Shown here: piece by piece, positions 1-4,796 of the stretch
How positions within the stretch are numbered: the stretch's first letter is position 1
Layout: each line of letters opens with the position of its first letter
Assembly: GCA_015655485.1 (NCBI GenBank)
Contig: JAATEZ010000356.1
Location: forward strand, 1 to 7,956
DNA length: 7,956 nucleotides
Reading direction: 5' to 3'
Source of the DNA: Lactobacillales bacterium
Lineage (GTDB): Bacteria > Bacillota > Bacilli > Lactobacillales > Vagococcaceae
Made by a program: the position numbers and the translations under genes
Notes under the pieces: generated by a model
The model's database searches: none
Told to the model about the DNA's origin: nothing
What the model saw: the letters and a program-made list of their open reading frames with translations, nothing else

Positions 1-1
1 A

Positions 2-742
2 GCCATTATTGGTGAAAAAATGGCTTCCGGTTTACCGGTGGTTTACGAATTAACTTATCCTAAAGTAGAAAAAACCCCGCTGATTCTCACGGTTTGTCAT
101 ACCGGACTCGGTGCAGCCCAGCAGTTGAAAGATTTTTTACAATCGAGTCTGCCGGAAGAAACCGGTTATCGCGTGGAGGCGGTGGATTATCATTATTTAG
201 AGAAATACGGCAGAGAAAATTCGTTGTTTAAACAATACGAGGTCCAGGGGATCGTAGGAACAGCTGATCCCAAAGTTGCGGGGACGCCTTATGTTTCCTT
301 GGAGGATCTAATTTCAGGACAGGGTCAGGAACATATTGATAAAATTTTTGCTGGTATCAACGATCAGGAGATCCGCAAAGCGATCAATGATAATCTGGTG
401 AGGAATCTTTCGATTGAACGTCTTGTCTCGGCGACGACCATTTTAGATGTCAAACGAGTGATCGCCTATATAGATGAGGCGCTTGAGGAAATTGAACGGC
501 GGTTAAAAATCACCTTGATAAATAGTAAAAAAGCGATCTTGTATGTGCACATTGCCGGATTGGTCGAACGCTCTATCAGAAATCATGAAGTGAAAAGTTA
601 TGAGGGTGAAAACACGAGTAAAGAACGCCAAAGTCAAATAATGATCATTGCACAGGCCCTGGAAGTGATCGAAACGGCCTATAGCATAAGTATCAGCTCC
701 TTTGAGCTTAATTATTTGTTTGATATCATCTATGACCTGTGA
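2..742 (+). CDS. LevR/ManR-type sigma-54-dependent activator, C-terminal part (5'-truncated by window)
   Basis: The frame is open from base 2 with no plausible start, so this is the last ~246 residues of a longer protein. Counting from the ATG at nt 20, residues ~20-110 resemble the EIIB(Gat)-like domain of LevR-family regulators: a beta-strand followed by a P-loop-like VCHTGLGAA with a cysteine at residue 26 (nt 95-97), then GIVGTADPKVAGTPYVSLEDL. Residues ~125-240 resemble a terminal PTS regulation domain with the histidine-containing motif LYVHIAGLVERS (His177, nt 548-550). Known LevR-family proteins have HTH, AAA+ sigma-54-interaction, PRD, EIIA-like, EIIB-like and PRD domains, and are inhibited by the cognate EIIB and stimulated by HPr through phosphorylation. 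The N-terminal domains lie outside the window, so ATPase and DNA-binding functions are inferred. Three sigma-54 promoters and a mannose-family PTS directly downstream strongly support this role. A BglG/MtlR-like PRD regulator is the less likely alternative. Confidence 0.85.
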   Translation, partial: AIIGEKMASGLPVVYELTYPKVEKTPLILTVCHTGLGAAQQLKDFLQSSLPEETGYRVEAVDYHYLEKYGRENSLFKQYEVQGIVGTADPKVAGTPYVSLEDLISGQGQEHIDKIFAGINDQEIRKAINDNLVRNLSIERLVSATTILDVKRVIAYIDEALEEIERRLKITLINSKKAILYVHIAGLVERSIRNHEVKSYEGENTSKERQSQIMIIAQALEVIETAYSISISSFELNYLFDIIYDL

Positions 743-760
743 CAAAGAAGGAAAAGCAAG

Positions 761-800
761 AGGCTGGCCCATTCATCAATTTAAATGAATGGGCCAGCCT
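761..800 (+). terminator. Perfect 16-bp inverted repeat, probable terminator after the regulator gene
   Basis: The arms at 761-776 and 785-800 (AGGCTGGCCCATTCAT and its exact reverse complement) enclose an 8-nt loop, starting 18 nt after the regulator stop codon. The + strand lacks a good T-tract (CCTTAAATACG follows), while the complementary strand reads into a T-rich stretch. It could be a weak or bidirectional terminator, or a dispersed intergenic element; GAGGCTGG-type hairpins are common between genes in enterococci and relatives (family knowledge). It separates regulator transcription from the sigma-54 unit that follows. Confidence 0.7.
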
Positions 801-879
801 TAAATACGAATAAAGGATGGGTCAAAAACAACTTCTTCTTGAAGCTGCATACTTTTGTTCCAACTTTCTTGACACAATT

Positions 880-895
880 TGGCATAAAAATTGCT
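880..895 (+). promoter_or_regulatory. Sigma-54 (-24/-12) promoter of the HAD phosphatase gene
   Basis: TGGCATAAAAATTGCT carries the invariant GG (881-882) and GC (893-894) separated by exactly 10 nt, close to the consensus TGGCAC-N5-TTGCW. The start of transcription is expected about 12 nt after the GC, near 906, giving a leader of only ~15 nt that begins just before the Shine-Dalgarno. It is probably activated by the LevR-like regulator encoded upstream. Confidence 0.85.
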
Positions 896-907
896 TATTA
901 ATACGGC

Positions 908-914
908 GGAGGTG
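908..914 (+). promoter_or_regulatory. Ribosome-binding site that fixes the HAD gene start at 921
   Basis: GGAGGTG ends 6 nt before the ATG at 921. This rules out the in-frame TTG at 891, which lies inside the -12 promoter element and upstream of the predicted transcript start. Confidence 0.85.
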
Positions 915-920
915 AAAAAA

Positions 921-1730
921 ATGAAATTAGTCGCCATTGATCTGGATGGAACACTGTTAAATTCGCAGCATGAAATTTCTGATGCAGATAAAACGGCGCT
1001 AAACAAACTATCTGAAAGGAAAATCGAAGTCGTCATTGCAACGGGAAGATCAGTCCTGTCAGGAAAAGCGATATTTCGTTATTTGGGGATCAATGGGTAT
1101 TTGATCGCGCTGAATGGTTCATACTTGACAAAAGTCGTTGCTGGAGAGGAAATCGGGGCGGCTCAGAAAAGTTTTGTCGAAAATAGGCAAGTAAAAAAAG
1201 CCTTTGAGCTATCTATGGAAGCGGAGGTGACTTTTATTGCAAACAGCGAAAAAAGGAGTGACCGGGTGGTTCGTCAGGATATCGATCAGCTGGTTCAGGA
1301 GTTCCAAACTCAGCGTAAAGATTTGGTAAATATTTCTGTCGAAGAAATGCGCAGAAAACTCGATAAAAATAGGGATAGTTATTTAAAAGTGGCGTTTACG
1401 GATAAAAATGTTGAAAGATTGAAAAATCTGCGAAAAGAACTTCATGATCAAGGGATTAAAACGATCTTTTCGGACGAGTTCTACATTGAATTATTACCTG
1501 AGAACGTTAACAAAGGCACAGCCTTAAAAAAATTATGTGAAAAATTAGGAATTTCAATGGCAGAAGTAGTGGCGATCGGCGATCAAGAAAATGATCTGGA
1601 AATGCTGAAAAACAGCGGGATAGGCATAGCTATGGGAAATGCTGAACCTCAAGTGAAAAGGGCAGCCGTATATGAAACGGCCACAAATGACCAGTCGGGG
1701 GTAGCTCAAGCCTTAGCAAAATTTTTTTGA
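921..1730 (+). CDS. Cof-type HAD-IIB family sugar-phosphate phosphatase
   Basis: This 269-residue protein, of normal length for the Cof/YidA-like HAD-IIB group, has all four HAD motifs: DLDGT with nucleophile Asp7 and acid/base Asp9; VVIATGRS with Thr41; Lys198 in NKGTALKKL; and the metal-binding GDQENDLEML (residues 220-229, Asp221 and Asp225). The region between motifs II and III (~85-190) is the C2B-type cap that sets substrate choice. Family members are cytoplasmic Mg-dependent phosphatases acting on sugar phosphates and related small phosphoesters; the substrate here cannot be read from sequence. It has its own -24/-12 promoter and lies directly upstream of the PTS genes, with no visible terminator in the 20 nt before the next promoter, so read-through into EIIB is possible. 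A role in dephosphorylating imported sugar phosphates or relieving sugar-phosphate stress is inferred. The start is set by GGAGGTG at 908-914. Confidence 0.93.
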   Translation: MKLVAIDLDGTLLNSQHEISDADKTALNKLSERKIEVVIATGRSVLSGKAIFRYLGINGYLIALNGSYLTKVVAGEEIGAAQKSFVENRQVKKAFELSMEAEVTFIANSEKRSDRVVRQDIDQLVQEFQTQRKDLVNISVEEMRRKLDKNRDSYLKVAFTDKNVERLKNLRKELHDQGIKTIFSDEFYIELLPENVNKGTALKKLCEKLGISMAEVVAIGDQENDLEMLKNSGIGIAMGNAEPQVKRAAVYETATNDQSGVAQALAKFF

Positions 1731-1750
1731 GAGAGTTTCCGACAGAAAGC

Positions 1751-1766
1751 TGGCACGCTAATTGCT
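1751..1766 (+). promoter_or_regulatory. Sigma-54 (-24/-12) promoter of the EIIB-EIIC-EIID operon
   Basis: TGGCACGCTAATTGCT is a near-perfect consensus match, with GG at 1752-1753 and GC at 1764-1765 separated by exactly 10 nt. Transcription should start near 1777, giving a ~27-nt leader before the ATG at 1804. It begins 20 nt after the HAD stop codon, so any activator binding sites at the usual ~80-150 nt upstream would lie within the HAD coding sequence. Confidence 0.93.
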
Positions 1767-1790
1767 AGTAATAGAGTTGGAAAGAAAAAA

Positions 1791-1797
1791 GGAGGAG
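1791..1797 (+). promoter_or_regulatory. Ribosome-binding site that fixes the EIIB start at 1804
   Basis: GGAGGAG ends 6 nt before the ATG at 1804. The longer in-frame reading from TTG at 1762 would start inside the -12 promoter element and upstream of the predicted transcript start, so it is rejected. Confidence 0.88.
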
Positions 1798-1803
1798 ATA
1801 GTT

Positions 1804-2292
1804 ATGATTTCAATGATTCGAATCGACGACCGGTTAGTTCATGGCCAGGTGGCAGTGAAGTGGTCAAAACAGTTGGGGATCAGCCGTATTGTGGTGGTGA
1901 GTGACACGATCCCTAAAAATGAGATCCAAGTAAGTGCGCTAAAAATGGCCGCACCAGCGGGGGTCAAAGTGGCGGTTTTAGACTTGGATAAAGCAGTAAA
2001 CATCTTAAATGATCCACGCTCAAAAGATATGAAAATTTTGGTAGTGACGAATGAACCGAAATATGTGGCAGAATTGTTGCCCAGGCTGAATGAAAAACCA
2101 TTATTAAATATGGCAAATTATGGCCGTATCGGGGGTTTGTTATCTGATAAGAAAAAAATTACGGAAACGGTTTACTTATCACAAGAGGATACAATTTGTC
2201 TACAAAGTATTTTTGATGACGGGTATGACTTTAATTATCAACCCTTGCCGGATGATACAGCGCAATCGCTGAAAAAATTAATTGGAGGTTAG
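1804..2292 (+). CDS. PTS mannose/fructose/sorbose-family EIIB component
   Basis: This 162-residue cytoplasmic protein begins with the family signature IRIDDRLVHGQV; His13 is the expected phosphorylation site that receives phosphate from EIIA and passes it to the sugar during uptake. Length and layout match the mannose-family IIB domain. Later landmarks are VVVSDTI (31-37), the SALKMAAPAGVKV segment (45-57) and LLNMANYGRIGG (100-111). It is the first gene of a B-C-D operon behind its own sigma-54 promoter; the EIIC Shine-Dalgarno is embedded in its last codons. In LevR-type systems the cognate EIIB also phosphorylates and inhibits the activator, so this protein is probably also the regulatory signal. 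The substrate is not evident from sequence; the company of GH88 suggests a uronate-containing oligosaccharide. Confidence 0.95.
   Translation: MISMIRIDDRLVHGQVAVKWSKQLGISRIVVVSDTIPKNEIQVSALKMAAPAGVKVAVLDLDKAVNILNDPRSKDMKILVVTNEPKYVAELLPRLNEKPLLNMANYGRIGGLLSDKKKITETVYLSQEDTICLQSIFDDGYDFNYQPLPDDTAQSLKKLIGG
2284..2289 (+). promoter_or_regulatory. Ribosome-binding site of EIIC, overlapping the EIIB 3' end
   Basis: GGAGGT lies 7 nt before the ATG at 2297 and within the last codons of the EIIB gene. The in-frame TTG at 2282 overlaps this site and is not a credible start. A second ATG at 2303 remains possible. Confidence 0.8.
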
Positions 2293-2296
2293 AATA

Positions 2297-3154
2297 ATGT
2301 TAATGAATGCACTTATTGTTGGGTTTGTTGTCGCATTTGCGAAGTTTATTGACTGGTGGGGTTCCACACAGTTATCACGGCCAATCTTTATTGTGGCTGT
2401 TTTAGGTATTTTATTAGGGCATCCGACTGAAGGAATCATTTTAGGTGCACAGTTGGAATTGATTTTCTTGGGTAATATAAGTATGGGAGGCGTCATGCCG
2501 TCGGATATTACTTTGGGTTCTATTTTTGGTGCAGCCTTTGCAATGATTTTAGGTTCAAATCTAGAATCAGCCATTGCATTAGCCGTTCCTATTTCAATGT
2601 TGGGAACATTATTGTATTCTTTGATGAAGATGGTCATCACGTCTCTGGTCCCTCGTTTTGAGAAACATATTCGCGATAGAAATTATAAATCATTTAATCG
2701 TTTATGGCACCTGCAGTTTTGGGGATTTGAGTTAACCTATTTTTTACTAGGTTTTTTAGTGATCATCGCCGGGACAGATGCGGTCAATGCTTTGATCCAA
2801 GCTATTCCGGACTGGGTTCAAAAATCAATGACAGTTGCTTCTACGATACTTCCCGCTATTGGTCTGGCCTTGCTGCTTAAGATGTTGTGGCAAAAATCTT
2901 TGGCCCCTTATTACTTTCTCGGTTTTGGTTTAGGCGCATTTTTCTTTTATCAGAAAGCGACAACAGTTACTAAAGGAGTAGTCACTGCGCAACCAACTAA
3001 TATTTTATCACTGGTCCAGATCGCGTTTATCGGCTTTATCATTGCTGCCTTAGTAGTCATGGCGGAACTGAAAAATAGTAAAAAGAAAAATGAGCATATA
3101 CCAACAAATTCTACGAGTATGGATGATGAAAGTGAGGATTTTTTCAATGACTGA
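2297..3154 (+). CDS. PTS mannose/fructose/sorbose-family EIIC permease component
   Basis: This 285-residue, strongly hydrophobic membrane protein forms part of the sugar-translocating channel with EIID. Family-typical stretches include LSRPIFIVAVLGILLGHPTEG (from residue 26), QLELIFLGN (52-60) and the glycine-rich loop MGGVMPSDITLGSIFG (63-78). Further hydrophobic helices lie near 77-109, 143-160, 181-197, 205-218 and 237-256. The start is ATG 2297, 4 nt after the EIIB stop, with GGAGGT at 2284-2289. The gene ends in an 8-nt overlap with EIID. One oddity is a charged, low-complexity C-terminal tail (~257-285) with a lysine cluster followed by an acidic run, longer than the short tails usual in this family. 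The fold and family are clear; the substrate is not. Confidence 0.93.
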   Translation: MLMNALIVGFVVAFAKFIDWWGSTQLSRPIFIVAVLGILLGHPTEGIILGAQLELIFLGNISMGGVMPSDITLGSIFGAAFAMILGSNLESAIALAVPISMLGTLLYSLMKMVITSLVPRFEKHIRDRNYKSFNRLWHLQFWGFELTYFLLGFLVIIAGTDAVNALIQAIPDWVQKSMTVASTILPAIGLALLLKMLWQKSLAPYYFLGFGLGAFFFYQKATTVTKGVVTAQPTNILSLVQIAFIGFIIAALVVMAELKNSKKKNEHIPTNSTSMDDESEDFFND

Positions 3155-3995
3155 TACAAACAAAGAAATGATGAAACTTAATAAAGATGAACGAAAAATC
3201 GTCTCAAAAATGTTTTGGCGCAATCAGTTCCTTATGTTTTGTACAAGCTATACGAAACAGCAGGGCATCACTTACGGCTGGTTGATGGCTCCCTTTTTTC
3301 AAAAAATATATGGAAAAGATACAGATGCATTTTATGATGCCCTGTCTCGCGAATTAGATTTTTTCAATACGGCACCTGCAATGAATGGTTTTATCGCTTC
3401 TCTTGATGTGTCCATGCAAGAAGAAAACAAAGCCTTGACAGACAGAGGCGAATTTTTTGATGTGACTTCGATCACCGCTTTGAAAACGGCATTAATGGGG
3501 CCTTTGGCAGGAATCGGCTACGCCATTTATCTTTCAGTATTGCGTGTCATTGCCACAGGAATCGCTTTGAGCTTATCTCAGCAGGGAAATATTTTGGGTC
3601 CCATTTTATTCTTGCTGGTTGTCAATGTTCCCAATATGCTGATTCGCTGGTTTACGACTGTTTTGGGGTATAAAGCCGGCGGGCAATTTATTTCAGAGGC
3701 CATGCGGTCGGGTACTTTTGCCGCTATTACCAAAGGTTGTGCAGTTCTGGGTCTGATCATGACTGGAGCAATGACTGCTCAGTTTGTCACGTTTAAAACA
3801 ACTTTTGAAGCGAAACTTGCCAATTCTACTTTCAATTTGCAAAGTGTTATTGATTCTATCATGCCAGGGTTATTACCCCTAGCCATCACTCTGATTTTGT
3901 TTGCTTATTTGAAAAAATACAATCGCCCAGTTCGTGCGTTGATCGCAGTTTTCCTTCTATCGATTATACTTACACTGCTTAAAATCGCCGGCTGA
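3147..3995 (+). CDS. PTS mannose/fructose/sorbose-family EIID permease component
   Basis: This 282-residue membrane protein pairs with EIIC to form the translocation unit. Recognisable EIID features are the N-terminal amphipathic region MFWRNQFLMFCTSYTKQQG (22-40) followed by TYGWLMAPFFQKIY, then FFNTAPAMNGFIASLDVSMQEE (from residue 72), and TALKTALMGPLAGIG (110-124). Hydrophobic helices follow near 126-143, 148-164, 198-215, 241-254 and 263-279, leaving the C-terminus AG just beyond the last helix. The start chosen is ATG 3147, which overlaps the EIIC end by 8 nt and is preceded by GAGGA at 3134-3138, 8 nt upstream. An ATG at 3090 in the same frame would add 19 residues and overlap EIIC by 65 nt without family support. 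The sequence is a divergent member; GYAIY replaces the more usual GD-containing motif after the GPLAGIG loop. Confidence 0.92.
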   Translation: MTDTNKEMMKLNKDERKIVSKMFWRNQFLMFCTSYTKQQGITYGWLMAPFFQKIYGKDTDAFYDALSRELDFFNTAPAMNGFIASLDVSMQEENKALTDRGEFFDVTSITALKTALMGPLAGIGYAIYLSVLRVIATGIALSLSQQGNILGPILFLLVVNVPNMLIRWFTTVLGYKAGGQFISEAMRSGTFAAITKGCAVLGLIMTGAMTAQFVTFKTTFEAKLANSTFNLQSVIDSIMPGLLPLAITLILFAYLKKYNRPVRALIAVFLLSIILTLLKIAG

Positions 3996-4129
3996 TCCAA
4001 TTGCGGATGTGGGGTAAGAAGCTTTTATTCTGAGCATCAGCAGTTGAAAGTCAAGAAGAAACAAATAAGGGAGAACCTTTTTCTTACAGAATCCATCTTC
4101 TTGAGTGAATCGTCTCAGACAGCCGGATC

Positions 4130-4169
4130 AAAAAAGCGGCCAGGGATTTATTGCCCCAGCCGTTTTTTT
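4130..4169 (+). terminator. Intrinsic terminator after the EIIBCD operon
   Basis: An A6-G-CGGC arm (4130-4140) pairs with GCCG-T7 (4159-4169). An inner GGG/CCC pairing (4143-4145 with 4154-4156) extends the stem across a small CA/CA internal loop, and the apical loop is 8 nt. The run of seven T residues ends the + strand arm, and six A residues begin the left arm, so it could act in both directions. It lies 134 nt past the EIID stop codon and isolates the downstream promoter. Confidence 0.88.
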
Positions 4170-4250
4170 ACATTTGTCAGCTGGGAGATCGGGATAACTT
4201 ACAAAGATTTGGGGATTTTCGGCTATTTTTATAAAAAATGACAGGAAAAC

Positions 4251-4267
4251 TATTGGTTTTTCCAATA
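4251..4267. promoter_or_regulatory. Palindrome, candidate activator-binding site (UAS) for the third promoter
   Basis: TATTGGTTTTTCCAATA is a perfect 6-bp inverted repeat around 5 nt, and outer A/T pairs (4248-4249 with 4269-4270) extend it imperfectly. Its centre lies 67 nt upstream of the -24 GG, a fitting place for an enhancer-like site of a LevR-type activator. A second overlapping inverted repeat, GGAAAA (4244-4249) with TTTTCC (4258-4263), is also present. No matching copy was found before the other two promoters, so this assignment is tentative. Confidence 0.4.
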
Positions 4268-4324
4268 TTTACCTACATAATAAATTAGAATCATACAAAA
4301 TATTTTATATTATCGACAGAAAAT

Positions 4325-4340
4325 TGGCATAGAAATTGCT
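4325..4340 (+). promoter_or_regulatory. Sigma-54 (-24/-12) promoter of the EIIA-DUF2264-GH88-GH43 operon
   Basis: TGGCATAGAAATTGCT has GG at 4326-4327 and GC at 4338-4339, exactly 10 nt apart. The predicted transcript start is near 4351, giving a ~29-nt leader to the ATG at 4380. The nine bases CGACAGAAA just upstream also precede the second sigma-54 promoter at almost the same distance, supporting common control. Confidence 0.9.
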
Positions 4341-4379
4341 GATATTCTAGAAAACTAAATGGATAAGCAGGTAAACGAG

Positions 4380-4796
4380 ATGGAAAAAATGTATTTTTTG
4401 ATTTCACACAATGAATATGCAAATGGATTAAAAAAGGCACTGGAAATGATCATTGGAGATCAGAATAATTTGATTGCCTACGGTCTGATGCCGGGCGGAC
4501 ATCCGGATGATATCACGGCAAAGATCGAAGCTCAGATCACCGAGAATAGGCAAATAGTTATTCTGGGCGATATAGCCGGCGGCAGCGTCTGCAACTCGGC
4601 TTTAAGATTGACCACAAATCCTAATGTAACGCTGGTAACGGGAACTAATTTGCCGCTTGCTATGGAAATTATTGTGACACAAACAACAGATAAACAGTCG
4701 ATCGAAAAAATCATTACTGCCGTGAGAACAGGAATAAAAATTTTAGAGGTCGTTCCAGTCAGCAATAACGGCGGAGATGATTTTTTCTTAAAATGA
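4380..4796 (+). CDS. PTS mannose/fructose/sorbose-family EIIA component
   Basis: This 138-residue cytoplasmic protein takes phosphate from HPr and passes it to EIIB. The N-terminus MEKMYFLISHNEYANGL puts the phosphorylatable histidine at residue 10, as is typical of the family. ILGDIAGGSVCNSALRL (61-77) is the conserved GD-x-x-GGS/T loop, and LVTGTNLPLAMEI (85-97) is the equivalent of the usual GxNLPM segment. The start at 4380 is chosen over an in-frame ATG at 4359 because it gives the family's His position and has a weak AGGT Shine-Dalgarno, whereas 4359 lies only ~8 nt after the expected transcript start with no ribosome site. ATG 4389 is a further alternative. The gene is separated from its B, C and D partners by a terminator and heads the catabolic operon. 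It ends in an ATGA overlap with the next gene. Confidence 0.93.
   Translation: MEKMYFLISHNEYANGLKKALEMIIGDQNNLIAYGLMPGGHPDDITAKIEAQITENRQIVILGDIAGGSVCNSALRLTTNPNVTLVTGTNLPLAMEIIVTQTTDKQSIEKIITAVRTGIKILEVVPVSNNGGDDFFLK

Larger units (their letters stand above)
3996..4379 (+). other. Intergenic control region between permease and catabolic operons
   Basis: This 384-nt stretch holds no credible gene. The first ~130 nt (to 4129) show no clear element; an open frame at 4044-4241 runs through the terminator hairpin and lacks both a ribosome site and any family resemblance. It then contains the intrinsic terminator (4130-4169), an AT-rich segment with a palindrome centred on 4259, and the third sigma-54 promoter (4325-4340). 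The AT-rich segment from ~4225 to 4324 suits DNA bending between an activator site and a -24/-12 promoter. Confidence 0.75.

Noticed and set aside
869..900. TTGACA as a -35 box of a sigma-70 promoter before the HAD gene
   Set aside because: No good -10 hexamer follows at 16-18 nt, whereas the -24/-12 match at 880-895 is exact in spacing.
1665..1681. Inverted repeat GCCGT-N7-ACGGC upstream of the second promoter
   Set aside because: The arms are only 5 bp, it lies within conserved HAD coding sequence, and it does not match the palindrome before the third promoter; chance is the simplest reading.
2278..2640. 120-codon open frame on the - strand opposite EIIC
   Set aside because: It lies wholly opposite a well-supported PTS gene, has no ribosome site, and its composition is that of an antisense shadow.
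2706..2720. TGGCAC in the EIIC gene resembling a -24 box
   Set aside because: There is no GC at the required 10-nt spacing, so it lacks a -12 element.
3504..3519. TGGCAGGAATCGGC in the EIID gene resembling a -24/-12 promoter
   Set aside because: The GG-GC spacing is 9 nt rather than 10, the -12 lacks TTGC, and it lies inside a gene.
4044..4241. 65-codon open frame between EIID and EIIA
   Set aside because: It runs straight through the intrinsic terminator hairpin, has no convincing ribosome site and no recognisable motif.
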